Positions 25,739 through 34,591 of a stretch of 64,000 nucleotides of DNA are shown piece after piece (the first letter of the stretch is position 1; every line of letters begins with the position of its first letter). The notes beneath the pieces were generated by a model. It was not told where the DNA came from. It worked only from the letters and a program-made list of their open reading frames with translations, and searched no databases. The stretch comes from Pseudoduganella armeniaca (GTDB lineage Bacteria > Pseudomonadota > Gammaproteobacteria > Burkholderiales > Burkholderiaceae_D). A program made the translations under genes and the position numbers. The stretch spans positions 4,340,001 to 4,404,000 of the forward strand of contig NZ_CP028324.1 in assembly GCF_003028855.1 (NCBI RefSeq), given 5' to 3'.

Positions 25739-26401
25739 ATGAATGAACTGGTCAATATGGAACGCGGCGCTCTGCCCGCGCCGCCGCGCGTGCGCGTCAT
25801 GGTCGTCGACGACCACCCGCTGATGCGCGAGGGGATCGCCGCCGTCCTGGGCCTGGGCCAGCGCCACGAGCTGGTGGCCGAGGCGGCGGACGGGCGCGAG
25901 GCCGTCGAGCAGTTCGTGCGACATCAGCCGGACGTGACGTTGATGGACCTGCAGATGCCCGTGATGGGCGGGCTGGACGCGATCGTCGCGATCCGCGCGC
26001 TGGCGCCGCAGGCCCGCATCATCGTGCTGACCACGTACAAGGGCGACGTGCAGGTACTGCGCGCGCTGAAGTCCGGCGCCATGGGCTACCTGTTGAAAAG
26101 CGTGCTGCGCACCGAGCTGGGCGACGCCATCGACAAGGTCTACGCCGGCCAGCGCCACATCCCGCCGGAGATCGCCGTGGAGCTGGCGGCGCATATCGAC
26201 GCGGACACGCTGTCTGCGCGCGAATCGGAAGTGCTGCGCTTCGTCGCCCACGGCAATTCCAACAAGCGGGTGGCGCTGGCGCTCGGCATCGCCGAGGAGA
26301 CGGTCAAGGCGCACATGAGTACCGTGCTGGCCAAGCTGGGGGCGCGCGATCGTACCCATGCGGTGACGATCGCGATCCGGCGCGGGATACTGGAGCCTTG
26401 A
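25739..26401 (+). CDS. LuxR/NarL-type response regulator (orphan)
   Basis: 220 residues from the ATG at 25739; a GTG at 25712 is an alternative start. The REC domain (about 18-130) has acidic residues in VVDDHP, phospho-acceptor Asp70 in LMDLQMPV, and Thr/Lys in LTTYK. The C-terminal helix-turn-helix (about 158-215) reads LSARESEVLRFVAHGNSNKRVALALG. No histidine kinase is adjacent, so it is an orphan. It is divergent from the winged-helix regulator at 25550. It is followed by a strong hairpin that probably terminates both it and the convergent AMP nucleosidase gene. Confidence 0.9.
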   Translation: MNELVNMERGALPAPPRVRVMVVDDHPLMREGIAAVLGLGQRHELVAEAADGREAVEQFVRHQPDVTLMDLQMPVMGGLDAIVAIRALAPQARIIVLTTYKGDVQVLRALKSGAMGYLLKSVLRTELGDAIDKVYAGQRHIPPEIAVELAAHIDADTLSARESEVLRFVAHGNSNKRVALALGIAEETVKAHMSTVLAKLGARDRTHAVTIAIRRGILEP

Positions 26402-26416
26402 CGGGCGCAGTCCCAT

Positions 26417-26469
26417 GGTGACAGGCACTGGAATGCGGGTATGCGACCCGCTTTCCAGTGCCTGTCACC
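26417..26469. terminator. Long hairpin between convergent genes (GGTGACAGGCAC family)
   Basis: GGTGACAGGCACTGGAA (26417-26433) pairs perfectly with TTCCAGTGCCTGTCACC (26453-26469), and an inner GCGGGT/ACCCGC stem extends it. It sits between two convergent gene ends. The outer word GGTGACAGGCAC recurs at 50661-50672, while the inner arms differ. No U-run follows, so termination is inferred from position and stem strength. Confidence 0.65.
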
Positions 26470-26486
26470 GCGAGTGTCTTCTACTT

Positions 26487-27986
26487 TTATTGGAACGCCA
26501 CCTCGGCGAAACTGCGCAGCTTGCGGCTGTGCAGCCGATCCGTGCCCAGCGCGCGCAGCATTTCCATGGCGCGGATGCCGATGCGCAGGTGCTGGTCGAC
26601 GCGGTCGCGGTAGAACTGGTTGGCCATGCCCGGCAGCTTGATTTCGCCGTGCAGCGGCTTGTCCGACACGCACAGTAGCGTCCCGTACGGTACCCGGAAA
26701 CGGAAGCCGTTGGCCGCGATCGTCGCGCTCTCCATGTCCAGCGCCACCGCCCGGCTCTGCGAGAAGCGCCGCTCGGGCGTGCGCTGCGGCAGCAGCTCCC
26801 AATTGCGGTTGTCCGTGCTGGCCACCGTGCCGGTGCGCAGCACGCGCTTCAGGTCGTGGCCGGTCAGCTGCGTCACCTCGGCCACCGCCGCCTCGATCGC
26901 CACCTGCACCTCCGCCAGCGCGGGGATCGGCACCCACAGCGGCAGGTCCTCGTCCAGCACGTGGTCCTCGCGCACGTAGCCGTGCGCCAGCACGTAGTCG
27001 CCCAGCTGCTGCGTGTTGCGCAAGCCGGCGCAGTGGCCCAGCATCAGCCAGGCATGCGGCCGCAGCACGGCGATGTGGTCGGTGATGGTTTTCGCGTTGG
27101 CCGGGCCGACGCCGATATTGACCATGCTGATGCCGGCACCGTCGGCGCGGATCAGGTGGTAGCCCGGCATCTGCGGCAGCCGTGGCAGCGGCGCGCCCAT
27201 GCCGTCGCCCGGCTGCTCGTCCTGGCCGGCACGGCGCGTGACGATATTGCCCGGTTCGACGAAGGCGATATAACCGTCGTCGTCGCTGGACGGCTCGCGG
27301 CTCATGATGGCATGGCCCAGCCGCACGAATTCGTCGATGTAGAACTGGTAGTTCGTGAACAGCACGAACTTCTGGAAGTGCTCGGGCGAGGTGCCGGTGT
27401 AGTGGCGCAGGCGCTGCAGCGAGTAATCGACGCGCGGCGCGGTAAACAGCGACAGCGGCTGGGCCTCGCCCGGCGGCGGATCGAAGGTGCCGTTGGCGAT
27501 GCCGTCGTCCATCGCGGCCAGGTTGGGCAGGTCGAACACGTCGCGCATCAGCTGGCGCCGTTCGTGGCTCATGCTGCCTTCGATATGGTCGTGCTCCGCG
27601 AACGAGAAATGCACGGGGATCGGCTGGGCCGACAGGCCGACTTCCAGCTGCATGCGCTGGCCGGCGTGGTTCTTCAGCAGCAGGCGGAACTGCTCGTGGT
27701 AGTAGCGCGCGAACAGGTCCGGCCGGGTCAGGGTCGTCTCGAAGGTGCCGGGACCGGCGACGAAGCCGTAGGCCAGGCGCGAATCGGCGCGCGCGAACGT
27801 CTCGCTCTGCACGCGCACGAACGGGTAGCAGGCGCGCACGTGCTGGGTGGGCGTTTCGCCCTCGACAAAGCGCTGCAGCGACTCGCGCAGGTGGGCGATG
27901 CTGCCGTCATAGATGGCCTGGACCTGGGCCAGCGCGGCAGCGGGGTCGTCGAAACGTTCGGGCTGGACGAATGGGCGGGTGGACAC
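26487..27986 (-). CDS. amn: AMP nucleosidase
   Basis: 499 residues from a GTG at 27986 preceded by AGGAGTTGACC; a TTG 42 bases upstream has no such site. The protein shows the two-part Amn layout: an N-terminal domain (about 10-170) and a C-terminal nucleoside-phosphorylase fold. Visible motifs include GYHLIRADGAGISMVNIGVGPANAKT and the substrate-site segment ALDMESATIAANGFRFRVPYGTLLCVSDKPLHGE. It hydrolyses AMP to adenine and ribose-5-phosphate in the cytoplasm and balances adenylate pools. E. coli Amn is 484 residues, so this is full length. Single gene; the MATE exporter gene lies upstream on the same strand. Confidence 0.95.
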   Translation of the reverse strand: MSTRPFVQPERFDDPAAALAQVQAIYDGSIAHLRESLQRFVEGETPTQHVRACYPFVRVQSETFARADSRLAYGFVAGPGTFETTLTRPDLFARYYHEQFRLLLKNHAGQRMQLEVGLSAQPIPVHFSFAEHDHIEGSMSHERRQLMRDVFDLPNLAAMDDGIANGTFDPPPGEAQPLSLFTAPRVDYSLQRLRHYTGTSPEHFQKFVLFTNYQFYIDEFVRLGHAIMSREPSSDDDGYIAFVEPGNIVTRRAGQDEQPGDGMGAPLPRLPQMPGYHLIRADGAGISMVNIGVGPANAKTITDHIAVLRPHAWLMLGHCAGLRNTQQLGDYVLAHGYVREDHVLDEDLPLWVPIPALAEVQVAIEAAVAEVTQLTGHDLKRVLRTGTVASTDNRNWELLPQRTPERRFSQSRAVALDMESATIAANGFRFRVPYGTLLCVSDKPLHGEIKLPGMANQFYRDRVDQHLRIGIRAMEMLRALGTDRLHSRKLRSFAEVAFQ

Positions 27987-28064
27987 GGTCAACTCCTGTG
28001 GTTTTTGTTGGTTTTGCTTGGCATACAAGCAATCCTACCACCGCCTCGCCCGCCCTGCAGGACG

Positions 28065-29456
28065 TCAGCGCCGCAGCTTGCGCCGGGCCGCGCGCGCGTG
28101 CGGCACCCAGGCTTGCACCGACCAGCGCCGCCACATGATCAGGCCGCGGATCCATTCGTCGGCCGCGAACGCGATGTACAGCCCTTTCAGTCCCAGGCCG
28201 AAATGGATCGCCAGCAGCCAGCTGCCGCCGGCCAGCACCAGCAGCATCGACGCGGCTCCCGCCGCGACGGGAAAGCGCACGTCGCCGGTGGCGCGCAACG
28301 CATTGATGACGACCAGGTTGAACGTGCGGCCCAGCTCCACCAGCACGCCGAGCCACAGCAGCAAGGCGCCTTCCGCCACGATGGCGGGATCGCTGGTGAA
28401 CAGGCGCAGCAGCGGCGCCCCGGCCAGCGCCACGATGCCGGACACGGTGCCGCTGATGACGAGGCCCCGGTACAGCGACGTGCGCACCAGCCGGTGCGCG
28501 GCACCCAGCTCCCCCGCGCCCACCATGTGCCCGACCATGATCTCGACGGCGAACGCGGTGGCCAGGCTGAACACGATGATCATGCTGCCGATCTGCTGCA
28601 CGTAGGCGTGCGTCGCCAGCGCATGGGCACCCAGCGTGCCGGCGGCCGCCATCGCGGCCATGAACGACAGGCGCCAGGCGATGTTCTCGGCCGCCGCCGG
28701 CACGCCGATGTGCAGCACCTCGGCCAGTTCGCGGCGCGGCAGGTGCCACCAGTCCGACCGGCGCGGCGCCAGGTGCAGGTGGCGGCGCCACAGCAGCAGG
28801 TGCAGCGCCAGCCCCAGCGCGCGGCTCAGCGCCAGCGCCAGCGCGTAGCCGGGCAGTCCGAGCGCCGGCAGCGGCCCCCAGCCGTGCATCAGCGGCAGCG
28901 CCAGCAGCAGGTGCGACAGGTGCATCGCCACCAGCACCAATAAGGTGTCGCGGGTGCGCAAGTGGGCCCGCATGACGGCCGCCATCGACGCGTTCCAGGC
29001 GTCGAACAGCATCGCCGGCGCCAGCGCCATCAGGAATGGCGCGGCCAGCGGCAGCACGTCGGCGGGCGTTTGCAGCAGTGCCAGCAGGCCGTCCGTGCCG
29101 ACCAGCGCCACCAGCGCCGTGACGGCGCCGATCCACGTACTGGCGCCGACGGACGCCAGCGCCACCCGGTTGGCACGCTCGCGCTGGCCGCCGCCCAGGC
29201 TTTGCGTGATGACGACACCGACACCGGAACCGACGATGCGGAACAGCAGGAACAGCGTGACGGAGATCTGGTTGGCGATCGCGAACGCGGCACCGGCGAT
29301 ATCGGAAAAGTGCGCGGCCAGGGTGGTGCCGACCACGCCGATGGCGACGGACAGCACCAGCTCGACCAGCAGGGGCCAGGCCAGGGTGAACAGACGGGGG
29401 CGGGCGGAAGGCGTGGCGGGCATCGTGGCGGTTCGGAAGGCTGGGCGGACCGCCAT
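28065..29456 (-). CDS. MATE family efflux transporter
   Basis: 463 residues with 12 predicted hydrophobic segments in two related halves, as in MATE exporters (e.g. TLFLLFRIVGSGVGVVITQSLGGG and the second-half VFSLATAFAVEIMVGHMVGAGE). A MATE exporter uses sodium or proton flow to expel drugs or metabolites across the inner membrane. The start at 29456 follows CCGGGATCAG; a later ATG at 29423 is also possible, and the frame extends upstream. The arginine-rich C-terminus (HARAARRKLRR) is cytoplasmic. Substrate unknown. Its 3' end lies 78 bases from the AMP nucleosidase start; a functional link is not evident. Confidence 0.9.
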   Translation of the reverse strand: MAVRPAFRTATMPATPSARPRLFTLAWPLLVELVLSVAIGVVGTTLAAHFSDIAGAAFAIANQISVTLFLLFRIVGSGVGVVITQSLGGGQRERANRVALASVGASTWIGAVTALVALVGTDGLLALLQTPADVLPLAAPFLMALAPAMLFDAWNASMAAVMRAHLRTRDTLLVLVAMHLSHLLLALPLMHGWGPLPALGLPGYALALALSRALGLALHLLLWRRHLHLAPRRSDWWHLPRRELAEVLHIGVPAAAENIAWRLSFMAAMAAAGTLGAHALATHAYVQQIGSMIIVFSLATAFAVEIMVGHMVGAGELGAAHRLVRTSLYRGLVISGTVSGIVALAGAPLLRLFTSDPAIVAEGALLLWLGVLVELGRTFNLVVINALRATGDVRFPVAAGAASMLLVLAGGSWLLAIHFGLGLKGLYIAFAADEWIRGLIMWRRWSVQAWVPHARAARRKLRR

Positions 29457-29605
29457 TGTACTGATCCCGGTAATGCGACGGAGCGGATCGTGCGCCGGAT
29501 GCGCGCGAGTGGATTTGCAACACCTCATCCTGCCCTGATGAGCATCAAGTGCGCTGTTGGCGCATCTCGGTACAGTTCTCGTTCCGAACGCTCCCGCCAG
29601 CCCAT

Positions 29606-32308
29606 ATGTCGAATCTGCCCGCTACCCTGGAGTCCATGCTGACCGGCGAAAACCGTCCGATTCGTTTGCGGCTGTTCGACGGATCGCAGGTATTGGACGA
29701 CGTGCTGCTCGTGAAACACGTCAGCGGCGCGGAAACCATCTGCGGCGGTATCGATTACTCGCTGCTCTGCGTCGCGCTCGTCGCGGGAATGCCGTTGAAA
29801 CGCCTCATGGCCAATCCGGTCGAACTGCAGTTCGTGACGGACCGCGGCGGCATCCGCTCGGTATGCGGTATCGTGACGGCGGCCTCCGAGGGAGGTAGCG
29901 ACGGTGGGCTGGCGACGTATCAATTGCGCCTGCGTGACGCCCTGTCGATGCTTGACAGAGACGTGCACACCCGGATTTTCCGCAACGCTGACGAAGTCGC
30001 CATCACGGAAACGGTGTTGCGCGAATGGCGCCAGGAGAACCCGGCGGTAAGCCTGGCCTTCGATTTCGAACTTCGCATACTGAAACAGTATCCGGCCCGT
30101 GAATTCACAATGCAGTACAACGAATCCACCGGTGCGTTCCTGAGGCGGCTTTGGAAACGCCGGGGTATCGGCTGGTTTTACGAGCCGGGCGCGCCAACAG
30201 ACTTCGGCAGTGTCAATGCACCGATCCATACGCTGGTACTGTTCGACGATGCGATATCCTTGCGGCCAAATGCCGCAGGTACGGTGCGATTCCATCGCGA
30301 TGCCGCGACCGAACGGCGCGATACGGTGACCGGCTGGCACCCGGTCCGACATCTGACTCCCGGCGTCGTTTCCAGGATCACGACGGACTACCTGTGCACA
30401 GCACCGATGAAGAGCGAGGATCCGGCCATCCATGACCAGGGCAAGCTGGGCAACCAGTTCTCGGCCACGCTCGAAGAGTACTTCGTCGATGCACCACACG
30501 TGGCCGACTCTATGCAGGACTATCGCGCGCTGGCCAGGTTGCGCATGCAACGGCTTGAATACGAATCGAAGTATTTCGAGGGCGAAGGCAGCGTGCGCGA
30601 CCTGTGCGTGGGCCAGTGGAATGCCATCGACGGCCACCCGGAACTCGACACGCACCCTGAACAGGAACGTGAATTCATCGTCACCGCGCTGCGTGTCCGC
30701 GCGCAGAACAACCTGCCCCATGGTACCGACGCACGCGTTGCGCGGCTGTTTGCCCTGAATGGTTGGGACCAGCCGGACAGGAGCCTGGACCAGGCCAGCG
30801 CCGAGCGCGGCGTGCGCTACACCAACAATTTCACCTGTGTGCGGCGCGGCGTGCCGATCGTGCCAAGCTTCGATCCGCGCACCGACGTGCCGCGGGCCGA
30901 GCCGCAAAGCGTGTTCGTTGTCGGCCCACCCGGCGAGGAAATCCATTGCGACGCGCTGGGCCGCGTGAAGGTGCGCTTCCCCGGCTGCCGCGAAAAAGAT
31001 CACCCGCAGGGTGCCGGCGCGTCCGACAGCGAGCGGGACTCGGCCTGGGTGCGCGTGGCCAGCGGCTGGGCCAGCGCGCAGTACGGCGCGATCACCCTGC
31101 CCCGCATCGGCGACGAGGTGATCTGCGTCTTCCTGGGCGGCGATCCGGACAAGCCGCTGATCGTCGGCCGCGTGCACGACGCCACCAAGACGCCGCCGTC
31201 GTTCAGCGACGTCAGCCGCCTGCCGGGCGACCGCTACCTGTCCGGCATCAAGAGCCACGAAGGCCGTGGCCAGCGCTATAACCAGTTGCGCCTGGACGAC
31301 ACGCCCGGCCAGATCAGCGCCCAGCTGGAAAGCGCGCACGGCCACGCCCAGCTCAACCTGGGCTACCTGACGCACCCGCGCAGCAACGGCGCCGCCACGC
31401 CGCGCGGCGAAGGCTTCGAGCTGACCACCAACGACAGCGGCGCCCTGCGCACGGCCAAGTCGCTGCTGATCTCGGCCTGGAAGCGGCTGGACGCCAGCGG
31501 CAACCAGTTGAGCAGCGAAGAGCACGTCGCGCTGATGCAGGATTGCCTGGACCTGTTCAAGTCGCTGGGACAGTACGCGGCCGAGCACCAGGGCTTGTCA
31601 CTGGACCCGGCCGGCCAGTCCGAACTGAAGGAAGACGTGGCCGCCGCCGCGTCGAGCGGCAAGCCGACCGTCAGCCTGACCGCGCCGCAAGGCATCGCCG
31701 TGACGACACCGAAGACGCTGGTCAGCTACGCCGGCGTCAACGTCGACACCGTCGCCCAGCAGCACATGCAGTTCACCAGCGGCCAGCGCTTCAACCTGAA
31801 CGCCGGCAAGGGCATCTCGCTGTTCTCGCACATGGACGGCATCGCCCAGATCGCCCACCACGGCAAGTTCCTGATGCAAAGCCAGCACGACGACATGCAG
31901 ATCGATTCGGCCAAGGACGTCAAGGCCACGGCCGGCAAGCGCTTCATCGTCATGGCCGAAGAGGAAGTGACCTTGATCGTGGGCGGCGGCGCCTACCTGA
32001 AGCTCAAGGGCGGCAACGTCGAGCTGGGCGGCCCGGGCACGCTGACGGTCAAGACGGACGGCCACCACTGGAACGGCCCGGCCAGCGCCAGCACCGAGAT
32101 GCCGAAGTTCGAGGCGGGCGACTTCAGCCGGATTCCGCGGCTGCTGCGGCCCACCGATGGCAAGCCGGTCGAGGGCATGAAGCTGCACGTGGAGCGGGAT
32201 GGCGACACTCCCCTTTCGGGCCAGAGCAATGGCGCCGGCGAAGGCGACACGATCACCAGCGACCAACCACAACTACTGAGCGCCTTCTTCTACACACCGC
32301 GAAAATGA
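29606..32308 (+). CDS. vgrG: Type VI secretion spike protein VgrG with DUF2345 extension
   Basis: 900 residues. The gp27-like part spans about 15-430, followed by a gp5 OB-fold (about 435-528; DALGRVKVRFPG, ITLPRIGDEVICVFLGGDPDKPLIVGRVH). A helical linker leads to a DUF2345 beta-helix extension (about 689-819; SLTAPQGIAVTTPKTLVSYAG). A short tail of about 80 residues has no evident toxin fold. The start at 29606 is the ATG before SNLPATLESMLTG; a GTG 57 bases upstream is possible. Its stop overlaps an ATG of the effector frame. It forms the puncturing tip that carries the effector encoded next. No sheath, baseplate or membrane-complex genes are in the window, so it is an orphan vgrG island. 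Confidence 0.95.
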   Translation: MSNLPATLESMLTGENRPIRLRLFDGSQVLDDVLLVKHVSGAETICGGIDYSLLCVALVAGMPLKRLMANPVELQFVTDRGGIRSVCGIVTAASEGGSDGGLATYQLRLRDALSMLDRDVHTRIFRNADEVAITETVLREWRQENPAVSLAFDFELRILKQYPAREFTMQYNESTGAFLRRLWKRRGIGWFYEPGAPTDFGSVNAPIHTLVLFDDAISLRPNAAGTVRFHRDAATERRDTVTGWHPVRHLTPGVVSRITTDYLCTAPMKSEDPAIHDQGKLGNQFSATLEEYFVDAPHVADSMQDYRALARLRMQRLEYESKYFEGEGSVRDLCVGQWNAIDGHPELDTHPEQEREFIVTALRVRAQNNLPHGTDARVARLFALNGWDQPDRSLDQASAERGVRYTNNFTCVRRGVPIVPSFDPRTDVPRAEPQSVFVVGPPGEEIHCDALGRVKVRFPGCREKDHPQGAGASDSERDSAWVRVASGWASAQYGAITLPRIGDEVICVFLGGDPDKPLIVGRVHDATKTPPSFSDVSRLPGDRYLSGIKSHEGRGQRYNQLRLDDTPGQISAQLESAHGHAQLNLGYLTHPRSNGAATPRGEGFELTTNDSGALRTAKSLLISAWKRLDASGNQLSSEEHVALMQDCLDLFKSLGQYAAEHQGLSLDPAGQSELKEDVAAAASSGKPTVSLTAPQGIAVTTPKTLVSYAGVNVDTVAQQHMQFTSGQRFNLNAGKGISLFSHMDGIAQIAHHGKFLMQSQHDDMQIDSAKDVKATAGKRFIVMAEEEVTLIVGGGAYLKLKGGNVELGGPGTLTVKTDGHHWNGPASASTEMPKFEAGDFSRIPRLLRPTDGKPVEGMKLHVERDGDTPLSGQSNGAGEGDTITSDQPQLLSAFFYTPRK

Positions 32309-32334
32309 TGTGGCGCCAGAACAGGAGCTTTGCC

Positions 32335-34494
32335 ATGACCGCCCCGACCTTCGACAACCCTGCGTTCAGCCCGGACAATTTCATGGTAGGGGCTAAATCC
32401 GGTGTCGCCTTCATCAGCGCAAAACACCTGGACGCCATCATGCAGCTGCCTTTGCCGGGGATCGTCATTTTTGTCCACGGCGTCAATTCGGACGGCGAAT
32501 GGTACAAGCAGGCGGAACAAGGCTTGTGCCGGGGACTGAACCAGCGCCTGAAACGAGGTGCGGAACACCTCGCGTACGCAACGCCGGAAGCCGGCCATCT
32601 GACACCCGTCAGCTACCGCAACGAGCTGACACCGGACGGCTATCTCGACCCCGGTACCAACTACAAGACCTTTATCGCCAATACGCCCCAGTTCTCGCCG
32701 GTGATCCATTTCCGCTGGGGATACAAGGCCAGCAGCAAGGAACTGCAACGATACGGCAAGCACATCTACCTGAACGAGCAGAATTACTGGGGCGGCGGAC
32801 CGTTCGCCAATGGCTGCACGTCGCTGCCCGACCTCTGGGGCAGCGGCGTCGACGACACGCTGTTCCTGTTCCTGCACGTACAACACCTGAACCCAACCAA
32901 CGACCGGCTGGTCTATGCTAGTCCACCGCGTCCCTACTTCGTGTTGGCGGCACTGCGCCTGGCCAAGCTGATCGGATCGATTCGCAGGAAACAGGCGGAC
33001 ACGCCGATCACGATCGTCTGCCATAGCCAGGGCAATATGGTGGCGATGGCTGCCGCCTTCCTGGGTGAACCCCTGGCGCCGGCCAAGGACCCCGCCGGAA
33101 ATACGAGCACTTGCGTGGCCGATACCTATGTTCTGTGCAATCCACCGTATAGCCTGTTGACCGACAACGTTGCCCAGGCATGGACGGAGCTGGGCATGAA
33201 GGATCCCCAAGGCAAGGGCGGCCGGCAAACGCCGGAAGCGCGCTACCAGACCCTGGCGGCATTCTTCGACATCATCCGCCGGCGCCAGTCCACCAGCCAG
33301 AGCGCGCAATATATCGACAAGTTCATCAAGAACGAGCTGCACAAGTTCGATGCCACCTCGGACCGGAACCGCCATGGCTTCGGCGAACGCAAGATGACGA
33401 CAGGCCGCGTGACGCTGTACTTCAATCCGCACGATCAGGTTATTTCGACCAGCACCATCCAGGGCATCGGCTGGCGCGGCCTGAGCCAGCAGGAAATCTC
33501 CACGACCCGGGCAGAAGGAGTATTCAGCCAGCGCGTCTTTTCACAGGGTTATATGGTGGGGAACCGTGGCATGTATCACTTCTGGAAGGACCAGCACAAC
33601 AAGCCGACGCCGCGCAAGAAGGATTTTTGGTGGCCACCGTCGCCGGAAACCCGATATTCGCCTACCAAGGGTGCCGCCGCGAACGATCAGGTGGCTGGCG
33701 TTGTGATGACAGCGGCCGTCGCGCCGCTTGCGGTCGTGGGACTGGGTTTGTTCGGTCCGCCGATCAATGCGTCACCGCCGGACGACTGGCAGACGCCGAT
33801 CCAGGCCCCACCGCTGCCCGAGCCATTTCACCCACGGGCAATCCGCTTCGGCATTGAAAGCCAGCGTTTCGACCAAGGGTACGATGCCCCGGGCGAATCG
33901 CGCGACAAGGCGCGCCCGCACCCGAAAGGCGATCCGTATGCAGAAAATCGCCCGCTGCCGGGGGCGCCGCGCGATGCCAAGACCCCATCCCAGACGGATG
34001 CGCCGAAAGGCGACACGGCCAGCGAAGCCACGCTGCGCTACGAGCACCACGCGCTACTGCGGCTGATGGCCCGCCGGGAGGGCCGCTACGCCGCGGACGC
34101 CAAGGTGACCGAGGAAGACGACCCGGCAAAGGCGAGCGCCGATTATAAGAGCTGGCGCAAACAACGCATCGACTACGTCCTGGCCGCAGCCATCGATACC
34201 AATGCCACCGACCACTCGACGATCATGACCAATCCCCGGCATGCGGAGAAGGCGCTGGCTTATGACGTGGCGGTTGGCGTTTGTCATGTTTCGGCGAAAG
34301 ATCTGCACACTTTGCGCATTGCCGCGGATTGGCGATATCTCGACGGGCTAACCCAAAAAAACGAGAGCAAGCCCTTCGAAGAGTATTTCCGATGGGGAAA
34401 GTACAACGGGCTGGATCTCGATGAATGGTCAAAAAAGCCCGGCAGTGAAGGTGCAATACCAAGCGCAATCGCGAATAAACGATGTTTCTCGTGA
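32335..34494 (+). CDS. Tle3-like type VI lipase effector
   Basis: 719 residues; the ATG at 32335 has AGGAG seven bases upstream, better than the ATGs at 32305/32308. The N-terminal alpha/beta-hydrolase domain shows the oxyanion region FVHGVNSDGEWY (47-58) and nucleophile Ser231 in CHSQGN. The C-terminal region (about 440-719) is charged and helical, with a short hydrophobic patch (VMTAAVAPLAVVGLGLFG, about 458-475). This matches the Tle3 class of phospholipases. Encoded directly after vgrG and before a Tla3-like adaptor, the arrangement known for Tle3 in Pseudomonas aeruginosa. It should attack membrane phospholipids of rival bacteria. Confidence 0.85.
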   Translation: MTAPTFDNPAFSPDNFMVGAKSGVAFISAKHLDAIMQLPLPGIVIFVHGVNSDGEWYKQAEQGLCRGLNQRLKRGAEHLAYATPEAGHLTPVSYRNELTPDGYLDPGTNYKTFIANTPQFSPVIHFRWGYKASSKELQRYGKHIYLNEQNYWGGGPFANGCTSLPDLWGSGVDDTLFLFLHVQHLNPTNDRLVYASPPRPYFVLAALRLAKLIGSIRRKQADTPITIVCHSQGNMVAMAAAFLGEPLAPAKDPAGNTSTCVADTYVLCNPPYSLLTDNVAQAWTELGMKDPQGKGGRQTPEARYQTLAAFFDIIRRRQSTSQSAQYIDKFIKNELHKFDATSDRNRHGFGERKMTTGRVTLYFNPHDQVISTSTIQGIGWRGLSQQEISTTRAEGVFSQRVFSQGYMVGNRGMYHFWKDQHNKPTPRKKDFWWPPSPETRYSPTKGAAANDQVAGVVMTAAVAPLAVVGLGLFGPPINASPPDDWQTPIQAPPLPEPFHPRAIRFGIESQRFDQGYDAPGESRDKARPHPKGDPYAENRPLPGAPRDAKTPSQTDAPKGDTASEATLRYEHHALLRLMARREGRYAADAKVTEEDDPAKASADYKSWRKQRIDYVLAAAIDTNATDHSTIMTNPRHAEKALAYDVAVGVCHVSAKDLHTLRIAADWRYLDGLTQKNESKPFEEYFRWGKYNGLDLDEWSKKPGSEGAIPSAIANKRCFS

Positions 34495-34591
34495 TTCGTA
34501 AAATAATCATTACCATCGCAATTTTTAATGGCTAGCATTTACAACGAAGCTTCTGAAAATTGCTCAGTTGACGACCAATAAGTGGCTACAT

